NCBI GenBank assembly: GCA_903847195.1
Contig: CAINCZ010000181.1
Location: 1-22,409, forward strand
Direction of reading: 5' to 3'
From: an uncultured Acidobacteriota bacterium
Lineage (GTDB): Bacteria > Acidobacteriota > Terriglobia > Terriglobales > CAINCZ01
Length of the DNA: 22,409 nt
The notes under the pieces are model-generated. The model worked only from the letters and a program-made list of their open reading frames with translations. It was not told where the DNA came from and did no database searches. Below, one piece after another: positions 1 through 6,790 of this stretch (its first letter is position 1; each line of letters opens with the position of its first letter). The translations under genes and the position numbers were made by a program.

Positions 1-191
1 CGGCCTCGCGGCTGGTGGAACTGGAGGCCGGCTCGGTGCTGCGGTTCAACTATCCGGTGGAAGAGACCGCCGAGGTGAGAGTGGCCGGGCAGCCGGTCTT
101 CAGCGCGCGGGTGGCGCGGCATCAGCAACTGCGGGCGGCGCAGGTGCGCGAGCGGTTGGCGCAATACGCGCTGCCGGGAAGGAACGAATGA
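1..191 (+). CDS. fliM: Flagellar motor switch protein FliM, C-terminal end (partial)
   Basis: This is the last 62 codons of a gene that begins outside the window, in the frame that starts at base 3 and ends at TGA 189-191. The translation has the shape of a SpoA/FliMN surface-presentation domain: an L-x-A/P-G-S-V-L-R-F core, then a V-x-V-A-G-Q-P-V-F strand and a basic tail. FliM forms the middle of the C-ring and binds phospho-CheY. The assignment rests on this domain plus the fact that the next gene, overlapping the stop by two bases (188-189 of ATGA), is a second SpoA protein of FliN type, the usual fliM-fliN order. The N-terminal CheC-like part is not visible, so another SpoA protein cannot be fully excluded. 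Confidence 0.75.
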   Translation, partial: ASRLVELEAGSVLRFNYPVEETAEVRVAGQPVFSARVARHQQLRAAQVRERLAQYALPGRNE

Positions 192-1075
192 ATCCGGAGC
201 AGATTTTGCCGGAAGGCGCCGCAGCGCTGCTGCAGCAGGTATCGGCAGCGATTGTCGAGGTGTTTGCGCAGACGCTCTGCATGGCGGTAAAGGCCACGGG
301 CGGGCCGCAGGCGGAAGAGAGCGCAGAGGCGAACGCAGCGGGGACCGAGAGTGCGGCGTTTACGTCCGCGGGCGCGCTGGGCGGGGTGGTGAGCCTGGCG
401 CTCGTGCCAGCCGATGCGGTGTGGGTGGCGCAGAAATTCGTAGGGATGCCGGACGAGGGCGCGACCGAGCCCAGCGCGGATGGTCGAGAGGCACTGGCCG
501 AGCTATGGCGGCAGGTGATGGGACAGGTAGCGGCGACGCTGCGCGGCACCGTCGGCGAAGTTCGCTTTGAACTGCTGCCAGCCATGGGCGGGCAGACGGC
601 GGCGGCGGCCAGCGTGGTGCTGGAGTTCGACTGCGGAGGGCGGCCGCTGCCGGTCGCCGTGACGCTCGACCGTCGGCTGGTGCAGACCCTGGCACTGGCG
701 GTGGAGGAGGCCAACAGCGCCGCGCAGCCGACTGAATCTGCGACGGCAGCGACGGCGGGAACGGTGGAGACCACGCCGCTGGCGGCGCTGGCGAGTGTGG
801 TGGCGGGTCTGCGTCCGGAGAATCTGGAGCTATTGCTCGAGGTGGAGTTGCCGGCGACGCTGCGCTTCGGGCAGAAGCAGATGCGGCTGAGCGAGATCAT
901 GCAACTGGCGGCCGGCGCGGTGATCGACCTGGACCGCGAGGTGAACGAGCCGATCGAACTGCTGGTGGACGGACACCTGATCGCGCGCGGGGAAGCGGTG
1001 ATTGTGGACGGCAACTACGGCTTGCGGGTGACGGAACTGGTGACGGCGGGCGCCCGTCTGGCGGTCATGTCCTGA
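188..1075 (+). CDS. fliN: FliN/FliY-type flagellar motor switch protein
   Basis: This 295-residue protein is much longer than classical FliN (about 100-140). Residues 211-285 form a SpoA domain (LELLLEVELPATLRFGQK..., then a conserved PIELLVDGHLIARGE strand and VIVDGNYGLRVTEL), the part that builds the base of the C-ring with FliM. Residues 1-170 look like a CheC/FliY-type alpha/beta domain, and an Ala/Thr-rich linker (about 172-205) joins the two. The CheC phosphatase signature E-x2-N is not seen; the matching helix (EALAELWRQVMGQV, around 101-114) lacks the Asn, so phosphatase activity is doubtful. The ATG overlaps the fliM stop, so the two genes are probably translationally coupled. Domain layout is clear; whether to call it FliN or FliY is a naming choice. 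Confidence 0.85.
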   Translation: MNPEQILPEGAAALLQQVSAAIVEVFAQTLCMAVKATGGPQAEESAEANAAGTESAAFTSAGALGGVVSLALVPADAVWVAQKFVGMPDEGATEPSADGREALAELWRQVMGQVAATLRGTVGEVRFELLPAMGGQTAAAASVVLEFDCGGRPLPVAVTLDRRLVQTLALAVEEANSAAQPTESATAATAGTVETTPLAALASVVAGLRPENLELLLEVELPATLRFGQKQMRLSEIMQLAAGAVIDLDREVNEPIELLVDGHLIARGEAVIVDGNYGLRVTELVTAGARLAVMS

Positions 1076-1094
1076 GGAGCGGAGAAGAGCAGAG

Positions 1095-1952
1095 ATGAAG
1101 CTATTGCCATGGCTGTCGGGAGGAGTACCAGGGAGTCCGGTGCCGTTGCCTACCTGCGCGGCGGCGGAGTGCGGCGAGCGGCGTCCGCTGCTGGGCCTGT
1201 GGTGGCGCGACGAAGGACTGACGGCGGAGGGACGCTGGTACTGCAGCGCCGAGTGCTGCCGGGACACCGTGCTGCATTCGGTGTCGACGATGCTCGTCGC
1301 CAGCCGGCGGCATCAGCCGGCGCTGAACCGCATGCCGCTGGGACTGCTGCTGGTATCGCAGGGCAAGCTGCGGGAGGAGCAGGTGCGGGAGGCGCTGGAG
1401 GCGCAGCGGGCCAACGGCACGGGGATGATCGGCAGCTGGCTGCGGCGCGCCGGAGCGATCACGCCGGATGAGTTGACGCGCGCTCTGGGGCAGCAGTCGA
1501 ACTGTCCCGTGCTGGCGCTGGAGCGCGTGGTCCCGCTGGTGGACCGGCTGCCCATGCACTGGTGCGGGCGGCAGCGGGTGCTGCCGGTGTACTGGTCGGC
1601 GGCGCGCAATACGCTGTGGTTGGCTTTCGATTCGCCGGTGCGCTACGGCGTGCTGCGCGCCGTGGAGCAGATGATGGAGTGCCGCTGCGATCCGTGCATG
1701 GTGGACGAGGAGTCGCTCGGCCGGGCGATGGAGGAGGCGCAGCGGCGCAACCGGCTGGAAGAGACGGTATTTCGCACGTTGCCTCCCGCCGAGATCGCGG
1801 CCGTCACTGTCAGCTACGCGGCCCAGTTGCAGGCGCGCGAGGTGCGCTGGGTGGAGTGCGCCGGAGAGATCTGGGTGCGCTTCATCGGCCGCGACCGCTC
1901 GAGCGACGTCTTCTTTGAAGGCGGCGGGGTGGAGGCGGTCCGCCGGCGCTGA
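1095..1952 (+). CDS. Zinc-finger / MshEN-like domain protein of unknown role
   Basis: This 285-residue protein has two recognisable parts. The N-terminus has paired cysteines (C21-x4-C26, then C50-x3-C54-C55 in WYCSAECC), which look like a small zinc-binding fold. Residues about 79-142 match the general-secretion-ATPase N-domain (MshEN/T2SSE_N) pattern: R-M-P-L-G-x-L-L-x-x-Q-G, an A-L-x-A-Q helix, G-S-W-L-x-x-x-G-x-I, then L-x-x-A-L-x-x-Q. No Walker A motif or ATPase domain follows. MshEN domains of this type are known to bind cyclic di-GMP in some proteins; that this one does is inference. It lies 19 bases after the switch gene and in the same direction, so a link with motor control or c-di-GMP sensing is plausible. 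No flagellar gene name is known to me for it. Confidence 0.7.
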   Translation: MKLLPWLSGGVPGSPVPLPTCAAAECGERRPLLGLWWRDEGLTAEGRWYCSAECCRDTVLHSVSTMLVASRRHQPALNRMPLGLLLVSQGKLREEQVREALEAQRANGTGMIGSWLRRAGAITPDELTRALGQQSNCPVLALERVVPLVDRLPMHWCGRQRVLPVYWSAARNTLWLAFDSPVRYGVLRAVEQMMECRCDPCMVDEESLGRAMEEAQRRNRLEETVFRTLPPAEIAAVTVSYAAQLQAREVRWVECAGEIWVRFIGRDRSSDVFFEGGGVEAVRRR

Positions 1953-2003
1953 AGCGGGCCGCGTGGCGTGACTTCCGCAATGCCGCACGCAGGGCCGAAG
2001 CGG

Positions 2004-2031
2004 TAAAGTCCCGCCGGGTGGGGGCCGATAT
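2004..2031 (+). promoter_or_regulatory. Sigma-28 (FliA-type) promoter before the HDOD gene
   Basis: TAAAGTCC at 2004-2011 is followed by GCCGATAT at 2024-2031, with 16 bases between TAAA and GCCGATAT. The flagellar sigma-28 consensus is TAAAGTTT-N11-GCCGATAA. The -35 octamer TAAAGTCC is identical to that of the fliC promoter in this window. The predicted transcript start (about 2038-2040) falls on the ATG of the next gene. Confidence 0.7.
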
Positions 2032-2039
2032 ACGGGTTG

Positions 2040-2894
2040 ATGCAGCCCACGTCTCACCCCTACGGCGGCGATACCAGTCCGGCTCCGAGCCCGGTGGCTT
2101 CGACCGGCCTGGAAGTGCCGGCCACCGAGACGACGGTTTACGAACTGCTGGGCTGGCTGCACACCGATCCCTTTCCACATCACGATTTGGGGCGCATCAT
2201 CCGCCTGGAGCCCGGGCTGACGGCTGCCGTCCTGCGCGTAGCGGCCGAGGGGCATAGCGGCTGGAGCGAGTCGCTGTCATCGGCGATTGTGCTGCTGGGC
2301 TTTGCCGGGCTGCAACAGCTGGCGCTGAGCGTGCCGCTGTTGAATCCGCGCGAGCGGCGGCATCAGCGGATGCTACAGACGGTGGCGCGTTCACGCCGAG
2401 CCGCACACCTATCCGAATGCCTCGCCCTCGAATGCCGCTGGCCGCAGCCGGAGTGGGCCTACATTGCAGGATTGCTGCTGGACTTCAAGACCTTGCAGCA
2501 CCTGTGGTGGACGAGCCAGTTCGGCTGGGGCTGGAAGGAGCGCGAGGGGGTAGACGAGGCGCTGGAGTTGACGCGGGTATGGCACTTTCCCCCGCCGGTG
2601 GCGCTGGCGCTGGCCTGCCGGGAGCGTCCCGAGGAAGCTGACGAACACCAGCTGCTGGTGCGCCTAGTGGGGCTGGCGGCGGTGAGCAGCAACGATCCGA
2701 TTCTGCATCAGTCAGCCCATGGCGGCGGTCCGCTGCTGCGGGCGACGGAGCTGGTGAAGCAGTACCTGCCGAAGTTATCCCTGCCGCGCCAGCTGGCGCT
2801 GGCGGAAATGCTAACAGTTGAATTCAAACGCTGCAGCGGAGCAATGTCCGAACCGGCTCCGGAGAGCGGCGGGAATGGTCGCATCCATGGATAA
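2040..2894 (+). CDS. HDOD domain signalling protein
   Basis: This 284-residue protein reads as an HDOD domain over about residues 30-220, the metal-less relative of HD hydrolases found in bacterial signalling and motility proteins. Visible signs are the helix pattern LLGWLHTDPFP...LGRIIRLEPGLTAAVLRVA, the core SLSSAIVLLGFAGLQQLAL, and AYIAGLLLDFKTL, where the HD pair of true phosphohydrolases is degenerate (L-L-D rather than L-H-D). No catalytic activity is expected; such proteins are thought to act as signalling scaffolds. ATG 2040 is preferred over TTG 2037, but neither has a Shine-Dalgarno sequence and the sigma-28 promoter ends at 2031. The message may therefore be leaderless, or translation may begin at GTG 2094, since the first 20 residues look unstructured. 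It overlaps the next gene by 8 bases. Confidence 0.8.
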   Translation: MQPTSHPYGGDTSPAPSPVASTGLEVPATETTVYELLGWLHTDPFPHHDLGRIIRLEPGLTAAVLRVAAEGHSGWSESLSSAIVLLGFAGLQQLALSVPLLNPRERRHQRMLQTVARSRRAAHLSECLALECRWPQPEWAYIAGLLLDFKTLQHLWWTSQFGWGWKEREGVDEALELTRVWHFPPPVALALACRERPEEADEHQLLVRLVGLAAVSSNDPILHQSAHGGGPLLRATELVKQYLPKLSLPRQLALAEMLTVEFKRCSGAMSEPAPESGGNGRIHG

Positions 2895-3267
2895 AGTGCG
2901 AGCGCTCATCGTGGACGATTCGGCGGTGATGCGCAAGATTGTCGAACGCTGCCTGCGCCAGGCGGGCGTGCCGCTGACCAGCGTGCTGGAGGCGAGCAAT
3001 GGGGATGAGGCCCTGCGGGTGCTGGCCGCGAGCCAGGTGGACATTATTTTGTCCGACATCAACATGCCGGTGATGAACGGCCTGGAGTTTGTCCGCCGGT
3101 TGCCTACGGTGGAGAACTCGCGCGGGGTGCCGGTGGTGATAATCACGACGGAGGCCGGGGAGGCGCAGGTGATGGAGGCGATTTCGCACGGGGCGAAGGG
3201 CTACATCCGCAAGCCGTTTACCCCGGAACAGGTGGCCGAACACGTAATCCCTCTGCTGGGAGGATGA
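2887..3267 (+). CDS. cheY: CheY-like single-domain response regulator
   Basis: A stand-alone receiver domain of 126 residues with the full set of phospho-relay residues: acidic pair D10-D11, phospho-acceptor D57 (in DIILSDINMP), T88 in the VVIITTE strand, and K109 in the YIRKPF motif. No output domain is present. It should act like CheY, binding a partner (the FliM/FliN switch or the neighbouring HDOD/CheX proteins) when phosphorylated. ATG 2887 gives the typical CheY N-terminus MDKVRALIVDD. An in-frame ATG at 2875 has a better-spaced GGAG upstream and would add four residues. The start lies inside the last codons of the HDOD gene. The symbol is by similarity; several cheY paralogues probably exist in such genomes. 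Confidence 0.85.
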   Translation: MDKVRALIVDDSAVMRKIVERCLRQAGVPLTSVLEASNGDEALRVLAASQVDIILSDINMPVMNGLEFVRRLPTVENSRGVPVVIITTEAGEAQVMEAISHGAKGYIRKPFTPEQVAEHVIPLLGG

Positions 3268-3771
3268 ATGATAGCGACGAATCCGCAGATGACGGCAGTG
3301 GCAACCCGCGCGCCGGAGTGGTGCGCGCTGCTGGAGCAGGCCACGCGCGAAGTATTTGAAGTGATGCTGGGCATCGACCTGGGCGCCGAGGCGGGCTGCC
3401 CGGTGGCCGAGGACCAGACGGTGACGGCCTTTGTCGGCATCGGCGGCGACATGCGTGGCCTGGTCAGCCTGATCACCTCGGTCGAGGCGGCGCGGCGCAT
3501 GGAATCGACGATGCTGGGCGTGCCGGTCGAAGAGGTGGACGGCAACGCATGGGACGCCTTCGGCGAAATCTGCAATATGGTGGGCGGAGCCTTCAAGGGC
3601 AAGCTGGCGGAGTTGTATCCGCAGTGCGTGCTCTCGTTGCCGACGGTGGTGACGGGCGCCGACTACAAGATCCGCGTGCTGAGCAACGGCGTGACGGCCG
3701 AGACAAGGCTGTCGTTAGAGGGGCACCTGTTCCGCGCGCTGCTGGAAGTGCGGCAGCAGGCGGCGCGCTAA
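3268..3771 (+). CDS. cheX: CheX-like chemotaxis phosphatase
   Basis: A 167-residue protein with the CheC/CheX/FliY phosphatase signature D-x3-E-x2-N: DAFGEICNMVGGAFK with E100 and N103 as the predicted catalytic pair. The family dephosphorylates CheY-P. Only one copy of the motif is present, as in CheX; CheC and FliY usually have two. The ATG follows the cheY stop with no gap, and GGGAGGA (3258-3264) serves as ribosome site. Immediate pairing with a receiver gene suggests it resets that receiver, which is inference. Strand order after the motif (LPTVVTGADYKIRVL..., then the C-terminal EGHLFRALLEV helix) also fits the family. Confidence 0.85.
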   Translation: MIATNPQMTAVATRAPEWCALLEQATREVFEVMLGIDLGAEAGCPVAEDQTVTAFVGIGGDMRGLVSLITSVEAARRMESTMLGVPVEEVDGNAWDAFGEICNMVGGAFKGKLAELYPQCVLSLPTVVTGADYKIRVLSNGVTAETRLSLEGHLFRALLEVRQQAAR

Positions 3772-3773
3772 AG

Positions 3774-3805
3774 CCCCACCTCTGCAAGAGGCAGGCAGAG
3801 GTGGG
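3774..3805. repeat. Intergenic hairpin repeat, copy 1
   Basis: CCCACCTCTGC (3775-3785) and GCAGAGGTGGG (3795-3805) form a perfect 11-base-pair stem around the loop AAGAGGCAG, three bases after the cheX stop. The loop and the ends match two hairpins at 11620-11708 (CCCCAC... arms, AAGGCAGGC loop, then CAC). It lacks a T-tract, so it may be a dispersed structural repeat that also stabilises or ends the upstream transcript. The remaining gap to 4001 holds no gene. Confidence 0.7.
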
Positions 3806-3961
3806 ACACCTGCATCAGTGGTCCCTAAGATTGCCCGCTGGGTGCGGTTGCGCCCGCGCGGGTGAATCGGCCGTTTACGGCATTTTCTTCCCCGCAACCG
3901 CTCCCGCCTTATCCCTTCCTAAGACATCTGCTGCAAAACGGGGCCATGACCAGCCCATCCG

Positions 3962-3977
3962 TGGCGCTCCGCGTGCA
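3962..3977 (+). promoter_or_regulatory. Possible sigma-54 promoter before flgF
   Basis: TGGCGCT-CCGC-GTGCA matches the -24/-12 consensus TGGCACG-N4-TTGCA at 9 of 12 fixed positions, with the invariant GG (3963-3964) and GC (3975-3976) ten bases apart. The predicted start would be near 3988, just before the ribosome site GGAGG at 3990-3994 and ATG 4002. Sigma-54 control of rod and hook genes is common in flagellar systems. A short match in high-GC DNA can be chance. Confidence 0.3.
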
Positions 3978-4001
3978 TGAAGCCTGTGCGGAGGTTTTCT
4001 C

Positions 4002-4730
4002 ATGGACAGCGGCTACTACGCCGCCTGTGCGGGGCTTGCGGCCCGCACCCAGGCTCTCGATCTGGCAGCCAACAATCTGGCCAACACGAGCACGCGCGGT
4101 TACAAGGCGCAGCTGCCGGTTTTTCAGTCGATGCTGGCGCAGTCGCCGGGCGGAGCCGCGCTCGATGAGGCGGTGAACAACTTTGGGGTGCTGGCGGGCA
4201 CGCGGCTGGACCAGGCGGCAGGCACGCTGGAGACGACGGGCAACGATTTCGATATGGCGCTGGAGGGCAACGCGTACTTCGCGGTGCAGACGACGGCGGG
4301 CGCGATGTATACGCGTAACGGCGGCTTTCAGCTGTCGTCGGCAGGCGAGTTGCTGTCGGCCAAGGGCGACCCGGTGCTGGGCGAGCAGGGGCCGATCCGG
4401 CTGCCCGCCGGAAAGGTGGCGGTGGCGGCCGACGGCAGCATCTCGGTCAATGGCGCGCTGGCGGGCAAGCTGCGCCTGGTGCAATTTGCACCGGGTACGC
4501 CGCTGCAATCGGTGGGGGCCAGCTACTACAGCGCGGGCGGAGCGAAGGCGAAGGCAGCCGAGCAGTACAAGGTGCGCCAGGGGGCGCTCGAGAGCTCGAA
4601 CGTCAGTCCGATGACGGGGGCGGTGGAGCTGATCGAGATCCAGCGGCAGTTCCAAAACCTGCAGCGCGTCTTCAACACGTTTGATACCGAGCTGAATCGC
4701 ACGGCGGCACAGGATCTGCCGCGCATCTAG
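4002..4730 (+). CDS. flgF: Flagellar basal-body rod protein FlgF
   Basis: A 242-residue member of the rod/hook family. The N-terminus has the signature motif LDLAANNLANTSTRGYKAQ (about residues 22-40) and the C-terminus the matching family helix (GALESSNVSPMTGAVELIEIQRQFQNLQRVF). FlgF forms part of the proximal rod and is exported by the flagellar type III system without a signal peptide. It is assigned as FlgF rather than FlgG by position directly before flgG, by its MDSGYYAACAGL start and by the shorter, more diverged C-terminus. GGAGG at 3990-3994 is a well-spaced ribosome site, and the gene is first in a long operon that runs to flgJ or beyond. Confidence 0.88.
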   Translation: MDSGYYAACAGLAARTQALDLAANNLANTSTRGYKAQLPVFQSMLAQSPGGAALDEAVNNFGVLAGTRLDQAAGTLETTGNDFDMALEGNAYFAVQTTAGAMYTRNGGFQLSSAGELLSAKGDPVLGEQGPIRLPAGKVAVAADGSISVNGALAGKLRLVQFAPGTPLQSVGASYYSAGGAKAKAAEQYKVRQGALESSNVSPMTGAVELIEIQRQFQNLQRVFNTFDTELNRTAAQDLPRI

Positions 4731-4745
4731 AGGGAGACTACGCAG

Positions 4746-5537
4746 ATGTTTCGAGCCCTGCACACGGCGGCCAGCGGCATGTCGGCGCAACAGTTGCGCC
4801 TGGACAACGTGGCCAACAACCTTGCCAACTCCAGCACCGCCGGCTTCCGGCAGCGGCGGCTGCAGTTTCAGGACCTGCTCTACCAGAACATCGTGATGGC
4901 CGGCGCGGCGGCCAGCGACCAGACGACGCTGCCGACGGGATTGCAGGTGGGACTGGGCACGCGGACATCGGCGTCGGAGATCATCCAGTCGCAGGGCGAC
5001 TTCAATAGCACGGGGAATCCGCTGGACCTGGTGATCAAGGGAGCGGGCTTTTTCCAGGTGAAGCTGCCTAACAGCGAGACGGGCTACACGCGCAGCGGCG
5101 CGTTTCATCTGGACGCGCAGGGAAACATGGTTACGGCCGACGGCGATGCGCTGCTGCCGGCGATCACGATTCCGTCGAGCGCGCTGTCGATCACGATCTC
5201 GGAGGCCGGCATCGTGTCGGTGACCACCTCCGGGCAGACGCAGGCGCAGCAGGTGGGAACGATTCAGCTGGCGATGTTTGCCAACGCGGGCGGGCTGAAC
5301 AGCGTAGGCAAGAACCTGTTCATGGCGACGACGGCTTCGGGCGATCCGATTGTGGGCAATCCGGGCGGGAGCGAGGGGCTGGGCACGCTGCAGCAGGGGA
5401 TGCTCGAGAACTCGAACGTCAACGTGGTGGAAGAGTTCATCGAGATGGTGATGGCGCAGCGCAGCTACGAGGCCAACGCGCGCGTGGTGCGCGCGGCCGA
5501 CGACATGCTGCAACAGTTGAGCAACCTGGGGCACTGA
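4746..5537 (+). CDS. flgG: Flagellar distal rod protein FlgG
   Basis: 263 residues, the usual FlgG length. It starts MFRALHTAASGM and has the rod motif LDNVANNLANSSTAGFRQRR (about residues 19-38). The middle matches the FlgG core (QGDFNSTGNPLDLVIKGAGFFQVKLPNSETGYTRSGAFHLDAQGNMVT), and the C-terminal helix is QGMLENSNVNVVEEFIEMVMAQRSYEANARVV, the best conserved part of the family. FlgG builds the distal rod through the P and L rings. AGGGAG at 4731-4736 lies ten bases before the ATG. The stop TGA overlaps the ATG of flgA by one base. Confidence 0.95.
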   Translation: MFRALHTAASGMSAQQLRLDNVANNLANSSTAGFRQRRLQFQDLLYQNIVMAGAAASDQTTLPTGLQVGLGTRTSASEIIQSQGDFNSTGNPLDLVIKGAGFFQVKLPNSETGYTRSGAFHLDAQGNMVTADGDALLPAITIPSSALSITISEAGIVSVTTSGQTQAQQVGTIQLAMFANAGGLNSVGKNLFMATTASGDPIVGNPGGSEGLGTLQQGMLENSNVNVVEEFIEMVMAQRSYEANARVVRAADDMLQQLSNLGH

Positions 5538-6076
5538 TGAAAACACGCTGGATGATGGTTCTGATGTTGCTCGCGTTCGGCGCCGCCGATGCGAGTGCGG
5601 AGCGCATGCCGATTCCGCGGGCTTTGATCGAGGCGGCCGTGGCCCGGGTGGTGCCGGGCGTGCGGGCGCAGGCGGTGGAGGTGCTGGCGCAGGCCAGCGC
5701 GACCGAGGCCAGTCCGCGGCTGACGGTGGACCAGGTGAAGTTCGATACCAGCCGCGGCTGGATGCAGGCGCGGGTGCGCTGCGAGCGAAGTGAGGTCTGC
5801 GTGCCGTTCTACGTGGCGGCAGAGATGCCGCGCGGCGAAGTTGCCGCGCCGGTGCCCGCACGCGCCGGGCGGGTAACGCCGGTGATGTGGCTGGTGCGCG
5901 CCGGCAAGCCGGCGATGCTGGTGGCGACGGGTGAGCGGATGCGGCTGACAATGCCGGTGAGGTGCCTGGAAAACGGCGCGCAAGGTGAGCGGGTGCACGT
6001 GCGCGGGGCAGGCGGCGCGGTGTACGCGGCCGAGGTGGTGGGTCCGGGCGAACTCCGGGCGGAGTGGGGAAGATGA
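5537..6076 (+). CDS. flgA: Flagellar P-ring assembly chaperone FlgA
   Basis: A 179-residue secreted protein. An N-terminal signal peptide (MKTRWMMVLMLLAFGAADASA, cleavage likely near residue 21) sends it to the periplasm. The C-terminal third (GRVTPVMWLVRAGKPAMLVATGERMRLTMPVRCLENGAQGERVHVRG...) has the SAF-like beta-clip pattern of FlgA, including the basic-residue-then-hydrophobic G-E-R-M-R-L and G-x-x-G-x-x-V-x-V-R motifs. FlgA helps FlgI assemble into the P ring. The protein is shorter and more diverged than enterobacterial FlgA, and identification leans partly on its place between flgG and flgH. It overlaps both neighbours (one base with flgG, ATGA with flgH). Confidence 0.8.
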   Translation: MKTRWMMVLMLLAFGAADASAERMPIPRALIEAAVARVVPGVRAQAVEVLAQASATEASPRLTVDQVKFDTSRGWMQARVRCERSEVCVPFYVAAEMPRGEVAAPVPARAGRVTPVMWLVRAGKPAMLVATGERMRLTMPVRCLENGAQGERVHVRGAGGAVYAAEVVGPGELRAEWGR

Positions 6077-6789
6077 CGGCAGGGAGTACGGCAACGAGGT
6101 GGATGGTGGCGGTGGCGCTGCTTTTGGCGATGGCCGCAACCGCTGGGGCGGCGGGCAAGCCGAAGACGCAGAACACAGGACAACAGCCGCTGGACGCCTA
6201 CCTGGCAAAGTTGCCGGTGGCTCCGCCGACGGGCGCGCCGCCGACCACGGGAAGCCTGTGGGTGCCGGGCAGCGCGTTTGCGCAGCTGGCGCGGGACTAC
6301 AAGAGCTACTCGGTCGGCGACGTGGTGACGATCTTGATCCGCGAGAGCACGGTGGCGACCGACTCGAAGAGCATCGATTCGCAGCGCGGCTTTGCCGCGA
6401 GTTCCGGCATTTCGGCGCTGGCCGGGCAGATCAACACGAAGGGCGTGGCTTCGCTGTTTTCGCCGACCTCGGACCAGAAGCTCTCGGGCAAGGGGCAGTC
6501 GGCCTCCGACACCCAGCTGCAGACGAGAATTGCGGGGCAGGTGATCGCCGTCGTTTCCGGCGGTATGGTGGTCTTGCAGGCGCAGCGAGAGCTGAGCATG
6601 AACAACGAGAAGCAGACGGTAATCGTGCGCGGGGTGGCGCGGCCCGGCGATATCGGTCCGGATAACGTGGTGGCCTCGACCTCGCTGGCGAATCTCCAGA
6701 TCGAGGTCAAGGGCAAGGGCGTGCTGAGCGATGCGACGCACCAGCCGAACCTGATTGTGCGGACGTTGCTGAAACTGGTGGGGTTCTAA
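6073..6789 (+). CDS. flgH: Flagellar L-ring protein FlgH
   Basis: 238 residues from ATG 6073, which overlaps the flgA stop as ATGA; a GTG at 6064 is less likely. The FlgH core is clear: GSLWVPGSAFAQLARDYKSYSVGDVVTILIRE, then SxxGKGQSASDTQLQTRIAGQVIAVV...GGMVVLQAQRELSMNNEKQTVIVRGVARPGDIGPDNVV. FlgH makes the outer-membrane L ring. A signal peptide is present (about residues 9-27, ...LLLAMAATAGAAG), but there is no lipobox cysteine and no cysteine anywhere in the protein, whereas the well-studied FlgH proteins are lipoproteins. The ring protein would have to reach the outer membrane without a lipid anchor. Confidence 0.93.
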   Translation: MTAGSTATRWMVAVALLLAMAATAGAAGKPKTQNTGQQPLDAYLAKLPVAPPTGAPPTTGSLWVPGSAFAQLARDYKSYSVGDVVTILIRESTVATDSKSIDSQRGFAASSGISALAGQINTKGVASLFSPTSDQKLSGKGQSASDTQLQTRIAGQVIAVVSGGMVVLQAQRELSMNNEKQTVIVRGVARPGDIGPDNVVASTSLANLQIEVKGKGVLSDATHQPNLIVRTLLKLVGF

Positions 6790-6790
6790 C

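Noticed and set aside
1953..2039. Possible c-di-GMP riboswitch before the HDOD gene
   Set aside because: Short look-alike pieces (CGCAGGGC and GGCCGATA) exist, but the conserved core and paired stems are absent. The sigma-28 promoter explains the GCCGATA part.
3909..6176. A 755-codon open frame on the minus strand
   Set aside because: It lies wholly antisense to flgF, flgG and flgA, is rich in Arg, Pro and His, and has no domain pattern. It is a high-GC antisense artefact.
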